From PWHW01 sp964435025 (GTDB taxonomy: Bacteria > Patescibacteriota > Minisyncoccia > Minisyncoccales > PWPS01): a stretch of DNA of 20,765 nt. Under the pieces are notes generated by a model. The model was not told where the DNA came from, made no database searches, and worked only from the letters and a program-made list of their open reading frames with translations. Below are positions 8,024-16,208 of this stretch, piece after piece (the stretch's first letter is position 1; every line of letters begins with the position of its first letter). The position numbers and the translations under genes were made by a program. The stretch spans positions 1-20,765 of the forward strand of contig CAYSXL010000009.1 in the NCBI GenBank assembly GCA_964435025.1. Reading direction: 5' to 3'.

Positions 8024-9940
8024 CTATTCGTCGCTTTCTTCTTCCGCTATTTTTTCTCTCAGCTCTTCAACAATCTCCGGATTGGATAAGGTGGAGAGAT
8101 CTCCTAAGTCCTCTCCCGTAAAAAGTTTTTTCATAATTCTTCGCATTATCTTCCCCGATCTTGTCTTGGGAAGGTCGGAAACAACATAAATCTTCTTTAC
8201 CATTGCTATCGGTCCTATTCCTTCCTGCAGATTTTCGGTTATTTCTTCTACAAGACTTTCTTCATCTTTCTCTCCCACGAGAACGGCAAAGACCACGGGA
8301 ACCTCTCCTCTTATTTCATCTTTTATGCCTATAGTAGCGCACTCGGCGACATTTTCGTTTTTGGTAACTATGTTTTCCATCTCCCCCGTAGAGAGTCTGT
8401 GCCCCGCAACTTTGATAACGTCATCAGCTCTTCCCAAAATACGATAAAGCCCGTTTTTGTCACGGTACGCTTTGTCGGAAGTATAATAAACCTCCTCACC
8501 GTATTGTGAAAAGTAAGTTTTCTTATATCTTTCTTCGTTTTTATAAACTCCCCTCAGCATCCCGGGAGCAAAGGGCGGCAATATAACAAGATCTCCCTCG
8601 GTGTTCACGGGTACGGACTCCCCTTCTTCATCATAAATATCAAAATTAACTCCGGGGAATGTTTTGCCCGCATATTTGGGTTTAAACGGTCCTATTCCCG
8701 GAAGAGAGGTAATCAGAATTCCTCCCGTTTCCGTTTGCCACCAAGTATCCATCACGGGACACCTTTCCTTTCCTATTTCCTTGTAGTACCACTCCCACGC
8801 ACCCTCGTCTATCGGCTCTCCTACGGAGCCTAAAATACGTAAACTTTTCATTTCCCTTTCTACACTTCCGAGTTGGTTCTTGAAAACTCTGATGGCTGTC
8901 GGAGCGGTGTAAAACCCCGTAACGCTGTGTTTTTCTATTAACTCGGCAAACCTGTCCTTTTCCGGCCAATTGGGAACTCCTTCAAAAAGAAGCAAAGTTG
9001 CTCCGTTTAAAAGAGGGCTATAAAGAGTGTATGTATGTCCGGTAATCCACCCTATATCAGCGGTGGACCAGAAAACATCATCTTCTTTAAGATCGAATAT
9101 CCACTTTCCCGTTATTTTTGCCTGTACGGCATATCCTCCGCATGTGTGCAGTATTCCCTTGGGTTTCCCCGTAGATCCGCTGGTGTAGAGAATAAAAAGA
9201 GGGTCTTCACTGTCCATAATCTCCGGATCACATTCGGTGCTTTTCCCTTCGACCAGTTCATGCCACCAAATATCCTTTTCCGAAAAGTTTATCTCGTTCC
9301 CTTCTCTTTTTACAAGAACTGTTTTTTCTACCGCAGTTTCTTTAATCCCTTCATCAGCATTCTTTTTAAGTCCTATAACTTCATTTCCTCTTTTATACCC
9401 GTCAACGGTAATAAGTACTTTTGCGTCGGTATCCTGAAGTCTTGCTCTCAGAGCGGAAGGACTAAAAGCCGAGAAGACTACCGTGTGCAGCGCCCCTATC
9501 CTTGCACAAGCAAAAAGAGCAATGGCCGCTTCGGGTATCATGGGAAGATAAATACCCACAGGGTCGCCTTTTTTAACCCCTATTTCTTTAAGAGCGTTGG
9601 CAAAACGATTCACTTCCTCGTAAAGCCCCTTGTAACTTATCTTTCTTTCTTCTTCCTCGGGTGAGTTGGGACAAAATATTATCGCTGTTTTGTCGCTGTC
9701 TTTATTCTTGTCGAGAAAGCTTTCGGTAATATTAAGTTTCCCTCCTATAAACCACTTAAAAAACGGTGGTTTATGAGAAAAAGCCTCACTCCATTTTTCT
9801 CGCCAGACAATTTCTTCCGCATTCTTTTCCCAAAAAGCAATCGGGTCTTTCTCTCCTTCCTCGTAAATATCTTTGTTATTTGCGTTCGCACTATTCTTCT
9901 TCTCTTCCTCGGGATAATATAAATCTTCTTCTTTAAACAT
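8024..9940 (-). CDS. acsA: Acetyl-CoA synthetase, AMP-forming (acetate-CoA ligase)
   Basis: It activates acetate with ATP and CoA to acetyl-CoA, AMP and pyrophosphate. The 638-residue ANL-family protein has the P-loop YTSGSTGKPKG at 252-262, the TAPTAIR segment at 345-351, DTWWQTETGG at 398-407 (W401 is the tryptophan that limits the pocket to acetate), the hinge region TSDKAYRD at 487-494, AGHRLSTGEME at 512-522 and the C-terminal SGKIMRR with K597, the catalytic and regulatory lysine. An upstream TTG at 9961 is in frame, but I prefer the ATG at 9940. The AGHRLSTGEME form is also seen in propionyl-type enzymes, so propionate use is possible. It follows GAPDH closely and precedes pyrophosphatase, consistent with acetate assimilation. 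Confidence 0.9.
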   Translation of the reverse strand: MFKEEDLYYPEEEKKNSANANNKDIYEEGEKDPIAFWEKNAEEIVWREKWSEAFSHKPPFFKWFIGGKLNITESFLDKNKDSDKTAIIFCPNSPEEEERKISYKGLYEEVNRFANALKEIGVKKGDPVGIYLPMIPEAAIALFACARIGALHTVVFSAFSPSALRARLQDTDAKVLITVDGYKRGNEVIGLKKNADEGIKETAVEKTVLVKREGNEINFSEKDIWWHELVEGKSTECDPEIMDSEDPLFILYTSGSTGKPKGILHTCGGYAVQAKITGKWIFDLKEDDVFWSTADIGWITGHTYTLYSPLLNGATLLLFEGVPNWPEKDRFAELIEKHSVTGFYTAPTAIRVFKNQLGSVEREMKSLRILGSVGEPIDEGAWEWYYKEIGKERCPVMDTWWQTETGGILITSLPGIGPFKPKYAGKTFPGVNFDIYDEEGESVPVNTEGDLVILPPFAPGMLRGVYKNEERYKKTYFSQYGEEVYYTSDKAYRDKNGLYRILGRADDVIKVAGHRLSTGEMENIVTKNENVAECATIGIKDEIRGEVPVVFAVLVGEKDEESLVEEITENLQEGIGPIAMVKKIYVVSDLPKTRSGKIMRRIMKKLFTGEDLGDLSTLSNPEIVEELREKIAEEESDE

Positions 9941-9964
9941 AAAAATATTTTTATTTACCAAGCT

Positions 9965-10987
9965 TTATAACTTATTACCCACATATTTCGCAAAATCAGC
10001 CAACCTATGAGAGTACCCCCATTCGTTATCATACCATGCAATTACTCTGGCGAAGTTGTCATTTACTCCTGTCATTTGGGCATCAACGATGGAGGCATAC
10101 GGGCTTTTTATATAATCCGTAGAGACAAGGGGATCTTCTTCTACATGAAGAACTCCGTTCATCCGCCCCCCGGAAGCCTCTTTAAGAGCATCATTTATCT
10201 CTTCTCTTTCTGCGCTGTTTTTTAGTAAACACGATACATCCACCACGGATACCGTAGAAGTAGGAACTCTCATCGCGACTCCCTCCACTTTCCCTTCAAG
10301 TTCCGGAACCACTCTGCTTACCGCTTTTGCCGCACCGGTAGTGGTAGGAATAATATTTATGGCGGCAGCCCTTGCTCTCCTTAAATCTTTATGGGGGCCA
10401 TCTTGGAGGTTTTGATTCGCAGTATAACTGTGAACCGTGTTGAAATTGGCTTTTTCCAAACCGAATTTATCCTCTAATATCTTTAGTACGGGAGCTATGC
10501 AGTTAGTAGTGCAAGAGCCCATATCAACAACATGATTCTTTTCATTGTCATATGTCTCCTCGTTCACCCCGAGAACGAAAGAATCTATGTTTTCAGGGCT
10601 CTTAGAAGGAGCCGATATAATTACTTTTTTTGCTCCCGCATCCAAGTGCTTTCTCGCTTTTTCAAATTCCGTAAAAAGACCCGTGCACTCGAGTACGACA
10701 TCAACCGACAAATCCTCCCAAGGCAAAAGACTCGGTTCTTTTTCCGAAAGGAAGCTTATTTTTCTCAATCCCTCCCCTTCTCCTATCTCTAAAACACCTT
10801 CCTTAATAGATACTTTTTCTTCGTACCTCCCGTACACGGAATCATATTTCAGGAGATGTACAATCGTATCGAGGTCGGTAAGATCATTTACCGCCACCAC
10901 TTCTAATTTAGGATGCTCGCTTAAAATAATTTTAAAAACGGCTCTCCCTATTCTGCCAAAGCCGTTTATTGCAATTCTTTTTTTCAT
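9965..10987 (-). CDS. gap: Glyceraldehyde-3-phosphate dehydrogenase (type I)
   Basis: It oxidises glyceraldehyde-3-phosphate with NAD(P) and phosphate to 1,3-bisphosphoglycerate, and works in reverse during gluconeogenesis. The 340-residue protein starts with KKRIAINGFGRIGRAVF (Rossmann loop) and has VNDLTDLDT around D35, which favours NAD. The catalytic C159 is in MGSCTTNCIAP and H186 is in VHSYTANQN. PTTTGAAKAV and the C-terminal DNEWGYSHR are also present. MGSC and TANQ differ slightly from the common SNASC and TNDQ forms, but catalytic residues are kept. A TTG at 10999 would lengthen the protein by four residues and overlap the glutaredoxin gene; the ATG at 10987 fits the family and leaves a one-base gap. 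No pgk follows, which is unusual for gap. Confidence 0.94.
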   Translation of the reverse strand: MKKRIAINGFGRIGRAVFKIILSEHPKLEVVAVNDLTDLDTIVHLLKYDSVYGRYEEKVSIKEGVLEIGEGEGLRKISFLSEKEPSLLPWEDLSVDVVLECTGLFTEFEKARKHLDAGAKKVIISAPSKSPENIDSFVLGVNEETYDNEKNHVVDMGSCTTNCIAPVLKILEDKFGLEKANFNTVHSYTANQNLQDGPHKDLRRARAAAINIIPTTTGAAKAVSRVVPELEGKVEGVAMRVPTSTVSVVDVSCLLKNSAEREEINDALKEASGGRMNGVLHVEEDPLVSTDYIKSPYASIVDAQMTGVNDNFARVIAWYDNEWGYSHRLADFAKYVGNKL

Positions 10988-10988
10988 A

Positions 10989-11225
10989 TTACAGTCCAAG
11001 TTCTTTGTTTATTTCTTCTTTGTCAAACCCGACAATAAATCTTTCCCCGTCCATTTCCATAACAGGAACCGCCATTTGATTGGTTTTTTCCACCATTCGC
11101 TTTTGCGCCTCTTCATCCTCACTTACATCCACCTCCTCATACTCAACTCCTTTTTCGTCCAAATAGCGCTTTAAAATTACACAGTACGTACAAGTGGGAG
11201 TGGTATAAATTTTTAGTTTTTCCAT
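10989..11225 (-). CDS. Glutaredoxin / NrdH-like thiol redox protein
   Basis: This 78-residue thioredoxin-fold protein has YTTPTCTYCVILKRYL with the redox pair C12/C15 and the cis-proline loop AVPVM with P54. A late G-F-D turn at 66-68 matches the glutathione or substrate-binding end of glutaredoxins. It is a dithiol type. Its size fits NrdH- or YruB-like glutaredoxins, which often take electrons from thioredoxin reductase rather than glutathione. It is the first gene after a 67-nt intergenic region holding a possible -10 element and runs straight into gap. A role in keeping the catalytic cysteine of GAPDH reduced is conceivable from the linkage but is speculation. Confidence 0.88.
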   Translation of the reverse strand: MEKLKIYTTPTCTYCVILKRYLDEKGVEYEEVDVSEDEEAQKRMVEKTNQMAVPVMEMDGERFIVGFDKEEINKELGL

Positions 11226-11260
11226 AATTTTTTATTTAATTTTTACTTTTAATACAGTTT

Positions 11261-11266
11261 ATTATA
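11261..11266 (-). promoter_or_regulatory. Possible -10 element upstream of glutaredoxin-gap operon
   Basis: A perfect TATAAT reads on the minus strand, 35 nt before the glutaredoxin ATG. It lies in the only sizeable intergenic space between gpmI and grx. No convincing -35 hexamer sits 16-18 nt upstream and there is no extended TG, so this is tentative. The change in base composition at gpmI also makes a transcription boundary here plausible. Confidence 0.35.
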
Positions 11267-11292
11267 AAAAGCGGTTTTTCACAAGAAAGGAT

Positions 11293-12804
11293 TTACATAA
11301 AAAGTGACCTTCCGCTCATCTCTTTCGGCTTCTTAATATCCATTTCCGACAATGTTGTTGGCGCAATATCTTGCAATTCTCCCTTTTTCCTAATTTTTTT
11401 GATGTCAGAAGAAACAATAGTCAATTTGACCGGATTAGTTGTGTGACTTGTTGCCCGGCTTGGTCTTTGATCCTCGGCATTTCCATGGTCGGCAAAAATA
11501 AAAATTGTATAGTCATACTGAAGTCCTTCTTGAATAATCCGATGTGCTTCGCCGTCAACAGTTTCTACCGCCTTGATTACCGCCTTTTTGACCGCGGTAT
11601 GTCCCACCATATCCGCATTTACAAGATTCACAACAATAAAATCATATTTCTTTTTACCTATCTCAGGAATAACTTTATTTGCAATATCCTTCGCCCGCAT
11701 CTCGGGCTTTAAATCATAAGTAGAAACTTTTAGAGAAGGAATTAATATTCTATATTCATTCAAAAATGGTTTTTCCTTCTGATTGTTAAAGAAATAAGTA
11801 ACGTGGGCATATTTTTCAGTTTCGCTAATTCTAAGTTGTCGTAATCCTTTTTTGCTTATAACCTCTCCCAGGATATTTTTTTCCGTTCTATTTTTAAAAG
11901 CAACATTTTTCATTGATTTGTAATAAGCGGTCATCCCAACAAAAAAGACATTAACTTTCTTTCTTTTCCAGTGATTGAATTTTTTCTCTATAATCGCTTG
12001 AGTAAGTTGACGTGGTCTATCTGATCTAAAATTAAAGAAAATGGCCGAATCACCATTTTTAAATCCAGAATAACCATCTTTTACTTTCGGTGTAATAAAC
12101 TCATCCGTCTCTTTTTCTCGATAACTTTTCTCTATTTGGTCTAAGGGTTGTAGAAACTCTTCTTTCGCGACTCCCTCAACTATTGCTTTGTACGCTTTTT
12201 TTGTTCTATCCCATCTTTTGTCTCGATCCATCGCATAATATCTCCCGGAAATCGAAACAATCTCTCCCAGTTTTATATCACTAATCTTTTTCTCTAATAG
12301 TTTTATTTCTTTTTTACTCTCCATTACGGGGGCATCCCTTCCATCCGTTATAACATGTATAAAAACTTTCTTGAGGTTCTTTTTTTTGCAAAAATCAAGA
12401 AGCGCATAAAGGTGATCGGAATGAGAATGCACTCCTTTCTTTTGAAGAAGGCCAATTATATGAAGTGAAGTATTTTTCTTCTTGGCTCTTTCAATCGCCT
12501 CTAACAACGCTTTGTTTTTAAAAAAGCTTTTATTTTTTATTGCTTCGTTTATTACTGCTAAATCTTCCCTAACAATACGACCGGCACCAATCGTTATATG
12601 GCCGACCTCGGAGTTTCCTTGATAATTTTTAGGCAGACCGACCGCCTCTCCGGAAGAGTCAATTATTGCCGTAGGAAAATTTTTTTCATAAAAATCAGTG
12701 TAAGGAGTTTTAGCTTCGGCAATAGCGTTAAAATCATCTTTCTTTCTGAACCCCCAGCCGTCTTTAATGATAAAAATTATTTTTTTGGTTTTATTCTCCG
12801 TCAT
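11293..12804 (-). CDS. gpmI: 2,3-bisphosphoglycerate-independent phosphoglycerate mutase
   Basis: It interconverts 3- and 2-phosphoglycerate through a phosphoserine intermediate and needs manganese. The 503 residues show the alkaline phosphatase-like fold: KDGWG with D15, GNSEVGHITIGAGR with catalytic S65, VHSHSDHL at 125-132, TDGRDAPV at 153-160, GRYYAMDRDKRWDR at 187-200, NFRSDRPRQLTQ at 258-269, ETEKYAHVTYFF at 328-339, NADMVGHT at 396-403 and FADHGNAED at 437-445. All family motifs are intact. The gene is much more AT-rich than its neighbours (about one third GC in the 60-base blocks I counted) and the protein is very lysine-rich, suggesting a different origin. Its ATG overlaps the end of the upstream anchored protein by 14 nt, and no strong Shine-Dalgarno is seen. 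Confidence 0.94.
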   Translation of the reverse strand: MTENKTKKIIFIIKDGWGFRKKDDFNAIAEAKTPYTDFYEKNFPTAIIDSSGEAVGLPKNYQGNSEVGHITIGAGRIVREDLAVINEAIKNKSFFKNKALLEAIERAKKKNTSLHIIGLLQKKGVHSHSDHLYALLDFCKKKNLKKVFIHVITDGRDAPVMESKKEIKLLEKKISDIKLGEIVSISGRYYAMDRDKRWDRTKKAYKAIVEGVAKEEFLQPLDQIEKSYREKETDEFITPKVKDGYSGFKNGDSAIFFNFRSDRPRQLTQAIIEKKFNHWKRKKVNVFFVGMTAYYKSMKNVAFKNRTEKNILGEVISKKGLRQLRISETEKYAHVTYFFNNQKEKPFLNEYRILIPSLKVSTYDLKPEMRAKDIANKVIPEIGKKKYDFIVVNLVNADMVGHTAVKKAVIKAVETVDGEAHRIIQEGLQYDYTIFIFADHGNAEDQRPSRATSHTTNPVKLTIVSSDIKKIRKKGELQDIAPTTLSEMDIKKPKEMSGRSLFM

Positions 12805-13297
12805 ACTCGGTAATTTCTTCTTTAAGATCGCTTATGTCTCTTTGCAACTCCTCTAAAAGTGTTTTTTCTTCTTCCGTTATATTGCCACCGAGTACGTCTT
12901 TCTCTATCTCATCAAGATTATCTGTTATATAATTATAAGTTACTTCAAAATTTTTCCTGCCTTCCTCATCAAGTGCTAGAAATGCATCTTCCAGGCCAAA
13001 ATAGATATTGACTGTTTCATAGAATTTTTTTTGAAAACTTTCCTCCAAATTCTCAGAAGCAGTCGCCGCTTCTTCGTCATCCTCTTGAGTCTCCTCCTCT
13101 AATTCTTGATCGCCTTCTTCCGTATCTATGTCCTCCATGTCCGGCTCTTCTTCGATTTCTTCCGGTTCAATAACTTCTTCTGCCGGCACTTCTTCTGCCT
13201 CCTCCTCCGGATCTTCCCTCATCGAATCAAAAACTATTGCTCCGATAAGAATGATTACCGCTACTCCAAAAGCAATGAGTAGTTTTTTATTAGGCAT
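12791..13297 (-). CDS. Membrane-anchored acidic protein of unknown function
   Basis: I do not recognise this 168-residue protein. It begins with a short basic stretch and one hydrophobic segment at about 6-24 (LLIAFGVAVIILIGAIVF), which looks like an uncleaved N-terminal anchor. Residues 27-78 are an extremely acidic spacer of Glu, Asp and Pro. Residues 80-165 look mainly alpha-helical (ESFQKKFYETVNIYFGLEDAF, then a Leu/Glu-rich coiled stretch) and may form a small helical domain outside the membrane. There is no cysteine and no catalytic motif. It lies between enolase (35 nt away) and gpmI (14 nt overlap), but nothing in it points to a metabolic role. A surface or membrane scaffold protein is a guess. 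Confidence 0.7.
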   Translation of the reverse strand: MPNKKLLIAFGVAVIILIGAIVFDSMREDPEEEAEEVPAEEVIEPEEIEEEPDMEDIDTEEGDQELEEETQEDDEEAATASENLEESFQKKFYETVNIYFGLEDAFLALDEEGRKNFEVTYNYITDNLDEIEKDVLGGNITEEEKTLLEELQRDISDLKEEITEYDGE

Positions 13298-13332
13298 AAA
13301 TAAAATAAATTAGGTTTATAATTTGTTTATTT

Positions 13333-14538
13333 TTAATTCTTTTTATTTTTCACTTCTTCTTCTATTTTAAGTAATCTGTTGTATTTCGCTACCCTCTCTC
13401 CCCTTGCCGGCGCGCCCGATTTAATGTATTCAGCGCCGATTCCCACGGAAAAATCAGCAATAAAGTCATCATTCGTTTCTCCGGATCTGTGGGAAACAAT
13501 AATTTTCCACCCGTATTCTTTCGCCTTTCTTGCCGCGCCGATTGCTTCCGAAATACTGCCTATCTGGTTTATTTTCAGGATTATTGCGTTGCAAGATTTT
13601 TGCTCCTCCGCTATCTCCATGCGCCTTGTATTCGTGGTCAAAAGATCGTCTCCTATAATCATAATATTATCAAACGACCCTGTAAGTTCACTCCAACCCT
13701 CGAAGTCTTCTTCCTCCAAAGGATCTTCGATTCCCAAAAGAGGATATTTGTCTCCAAGTACCCGGTACAACTCGATCATTTCTTTCGTGCTTTTGCTTTT
13801 CCCGTCCAATAAGTAATTCTCTTTTTTGAAAAATTCCGTTGCCGCGGCATCAATTATCAAAGGGACATCCTCTTCGCTCAATATTTCCAATATCTCTTCG
13901 GAAGAATTTACAGGAGGAACAAAGCCGCCTTCGTCCCCCGTATTAACCGCCATCTCACCGTACTTCTCCTTTAATTTATGCTTTAAACGGTAATACGTTT
14001 CCGTGGCAAACCGTAGATTCTCTGCGAATGATGCCTTTTGCGGCACCACCATAAATTCTTGAAAACTTACTCCCCCTCCACTATGCACGCCGCCGTTTAT
14101 TACATTAAAGCAAGGTTGCGGTATTCTCGAGACGAACTGAAATTTGCTTGCTAAATAATTCCAAAATGCAACACCCTCTTTTTTCGCCTCGGCTCGGAAA
14201 AGACACATGGAAACACCTAAAATAGCGTTTGCTCCAAGGTTTGACTTGTCTTGTGTCCCATCCGCTTCCAAAATTAAATTGTCAAGCTTTTCCGCGTCCA
14301 CTTCTTTACCAATAAGAAGAGGCCTTATTTTCGTATTTACATTTTCCACCGCTTGTAAGACTCCTTTTCCGTTGAATCGTTTGTCATTATCGCGAAGCTC
14401 TTTCGCTTCGTATGATCCGGTAGAAGCTCCCGAAGGAACGGAAGACACAAAAGTACCTTCCGAGGTTTGAAGTAAAACCTCTACGGTGGGATTTCCTCGA
14501 GAGTCAAGAATTTCTCTTGCTTTTAATCCTTTAATCAT
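13333..14538 (-). CDS. eno: Enolase (phosphopyruvate hydratase)
   Basis: It interconverts 2-phosphoglycerate and PEP with magnesium. The 401-residue protein begins with the usual AREILDSRGNPTVEV and has PSGASTG at 35-41, INGGVHSGGG at 147-156, FQEFM with E161, GDEGGF with E203 as catalytic acid/base, D230, E271 and D297 as metal ligands, LKINQIGSISEA with catalytic K322, SHRSGET at 349-355 with R351 and S352 binding substrate, and K373 in YIKSGAPARGERVAKYN. It is about 30 residues shorter than the E. coli enzyme, from small surface-loop deletions. It starts 9 nt after the SDR gene with at most a weak Shine-Dalgarno. GpmI and Eno in one string place the 3PG-to-PEP section of glycolysis together. 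Confidence 0.95.
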   Translation of the reverse strand: MIKGLKAREILDSRGNPTVEVLLQTSEGTFVSSVPSGASTGSYEAKELRDNDKRFNGKGVLQAVENVNTKIRPLLIGKEVDAEKLDNLILEADGTQDKSNLGANAILGVSMCLFRAEAKKEGVAFWNYLASKFQFVSRIPQPCFNVINGGVHSGGGVSFQEFMVVPQKASFAENLRFATETYYRLKHKLKEKYGEMAVNTGDEGGFVPPVNSSEEILEILSEEDVPLIIDAAATEFFKKENYLLDGKSKSTKEMIELYRVLGDKYPLLGIEDPLEEEDFEGWSELTGSFDNIMIIGDDLLTTNTRRMEIAEEQKSCNAIILKINQIGSISEAIGAARKAKEYGWKIIVSHRSGETNDDFIADFSVGIGAEYIKSGAPARGERVAKYNRLLKIEEEVKNKKN

Positions 14539-14547
14539 TTTACCTGT

Positions 14548-15330
14548 TTATGTTGCAAGCCATCCTCCGTCTATATTTATCACGGTCCCGGTCATATAAG
14601 AAGCCGCCGGAGAAGCAAGGAAAAGTACGGCTGCAGATATTTCTTCCGGCCTTCCCAATCTTTTCATCGGCAACCTGGAAACAATCCCTTCCATTGAGTC
14701 CTCATCCTCCTTTACCGGATCTATCATCGGTGTCTCGATAATTCCGGGAGCGATAGTGTTTACGCGGATATTATAAGGGGCAAGATCAATTGCTAGCGCT
14801 TCGGTCATTCCGGCGACACCTCCCTTGGAAGCCACATAGGGAAGAGCGTTGGGAAAACCTATCCCGGCTTGCCCCATGGCCACAGAGCCGATATTGACAA
14901 TTACACCCCCGCCTTGGTCTTTCATTACTTCCCCGACAACCTGCGTACACAGAAAATATCCTTTAAGGTTAACATTCATTGTTCTTTCCCAGTCTTCCTC
15001 GGCTAATTCAAAGAAATTTTTAAAATCGATTATCCCTGCGTTATTTACCAGAATGTCAATTCCTTCATACAGCTCCTTGGTTTTTTCCACCATCGCCTCC
15101 ACCTCTCCTTTCTTGGAGATATCACACTCAATCGCCGTTGCTTCTCCTCCTCTTTCCCTTATTTCCTCTACCACCTTTTTACATTCGTCAATAGAGATGT
15201 CCGAAACCACTACGCGAGCCCCGGCATCGGCGAGAGCAAAACAGTGTGTTTTTCCCATTCCCCTTCTACCTCCGGTAACAATGGCTACCTTGCCTTCGAG
15301 ATTAAAAAATTCCGTAAATTTTTTTTCCAT
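14548..15330 (-). CDS. Short-chain dehydrogenase/reductase (FabG/glucose dehydrogenase-like)
   Basis: This 260-residue classical SDR has TGGRRGMG at 19-26 for the cofactor phosphates, D44 at the end of the second strand (a residue that favours NAD over NADP), NNAG at 96-99, the catalytic triad S149, Y165 and K169 (NIGS and YVASKGG), APG at 194-196 and the C-terminal INIDGGW motif. The substrate cannot be read from sequence; relatives act on 3-oxoacyl-ACP, sugars, gluconate or alcohols. A FabG role is less attractive because no other fatty-acid gene is nearby and D44 suggests NAD. It lies directly downstream of nnrD and upstream of eno. NAD(P)HX repair next to a dehydrogenase is coherent but may be chance. 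Confidence 0.88.
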   Translation of the reverse strand: MEKKFTEFFNLEGKVAIVTGGRRGMGKTHCFALADAGARVVVSDISIDECKKVVEEIRERGGEATAIECDISKKGEVEAMVEKTKELYEGIDILVNNAGIIDFKNFFELAEEDWERTMNVNLKGYFLCTQVVGEVMKDQGGGVIVNIGSVAMGQAGIGFPNALPYVASKGGVAGMTEALAIDLAPYNIRVNTIAPGIIETPMIDPVKEDEDSMEGIVSRLPMKRLGRPEEISAAVLFLASPAASYMTGTVINIDGGWLAT

Positions 15331-15344
15331 ATTATTTTATGCTC

Positions 15345-16208
15345 TTAATTAATAACTTTACAAATTTTTTCTATCACATCGGTGGCAAGAATGGATTCCC
15401 CTTTTTCTTTTGCCGCCAAATCCCCCGCAAGCGTATTTATCATTGCTGCCCCTCTTCCCGCTTCAAGTGGAGAAGCTCCTCTCGCAAGCAGTGTCCCGGC
15501 AACTCCCGCCAACACATCCCCGGTTCCTCCAATAGTCAAATGGGGAACGCTCATTTTATTTACCTCCGTACCGACCCCGTCGGAAAGATGATCAAACTCT
15601 CCTTTAAGAAGGATTGTCGAGGAGAGGTAACCGGCAAAAGCCTTTACCGACTGAGATTTTTCATCGGAAGAAAGTGTGCTTACATCCTTTCCGGTAAGAA
15701 CAAAAAACTCGTAGAGATGGGGTGTAAATAATATTTTGTTTTCCTTTACTTCCGGTTTTTTCCCTTCAAAGGCATATATTCCGTCAGCATCTATCACCAT
15801 CGGTACTTCCGCTTTTTTAACATATTCCCGTACCACTCCTTTGGTTTCCTCTTCTCTTCCGATACCGCCGCCAAGAACAACCGCCAGTCTGCCATGAGAA
15901 ACATCTTCCGCGCTTCTCGTTAAGGCTAAGAGTCTCCCAAGGTGTTTCTTGGAAAGATGATTACCGGGAAGAGGAAAAGTAATAATATCGGGACTAAAGG
16001 ACGCCCCTACATCGGCAGCCCTCTCCGGGGCAATGATTTGAGCAATATCAGCTCCCGCCCTCATCGCAGCCATTGCCGAAAGTACCGGCGAACCCGTATA
16101 CACTCCGGATCCACCAATAACAAGCACGAGCCCGTGATCATACTTACGTGCTTTTTTGTCTTTCTCTTTATAAATATCTTTTATTATTTCGGGTGTAATT
16201 TCTTTCAT
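15345..16208 (-). CDS. nnrD: ADP/ATP-dependent NAD(P)H-hydrate dehydratase
   Basis: The enzyme repairs hydrated, inactive NADHX and NADPHX back to NADH and NADPH. The 287-residue ribokinase-like protein shows HGLVLVIGGSGVYTGSPVLSA at 25-45 (key part GGSG), LGGGIGRE at 112-119, VIDADGIYAF at 138-147, TPHLYEF at 162-168 and GGTGDVLAG at 227-235 with D231 as the likely general base. An in-frame GTG at 16280 would lengthen it, but the ATG at 16208 overlaps the upstream stop as ATGA and matches the family start. It lacks the N-terminal epimerase (NnrE) domain fused to many homologues, and no separate nnrE is seen here. Its place after the nucleotidyltransferase suggests coupled translation. Confidence 0.9.
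   Translation of the reverse strand: MKEITPEIIKDIYKEKDKKARKYDHGLVLVIGGSGVYTGSPVLSAMAAMRAGADIAQIIAPERAADVGASFSPDIITFPLPGNHLSKKHLGRLLALTRSAEDVSHGRLAVVLGGGIGREEETKGVVREYVKKAEVPMVIDADGIYAFEGKKPEVKENKILFTPHLYEFFVLTGKDVSTLSSDEKSQSVKAFAGYLSSTILLKGEFDHLSDGVGTEVNKMSVPHLTIGGTGDVLAGVAGTLLARGASPLEAGRGAAMINTLAGDLAAKEKGESILATDVIEKICKVIN

Noticed and set aside
9035..9664. Plus-strand open frame of 209 codons antisense to acs
   Set aside because: It is fully contained in the clear acetyl-CoA synthetase gene and has no recognisable motif, leader or neighbour.
9941..9961. TTG start for acs at 9961
   Set aside because: An ATG seven codons later gives a normal family N-terminus, and there is no Shine-Dalgarno favouring the TTG.
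10545..11174. Plus-strand open frame of 209 codons spanning gap and grx
   Set aside because: It crosses two well-supported minus-strand genes and reads as low-complexity sequence.
11266..11279. AAAAAGCGGTTTTT as a rho-independent terminator after gpmI
   Set aside because: The stem is only five A-T pairs with a four-base loop and no GC stem, too weak for a terminator.
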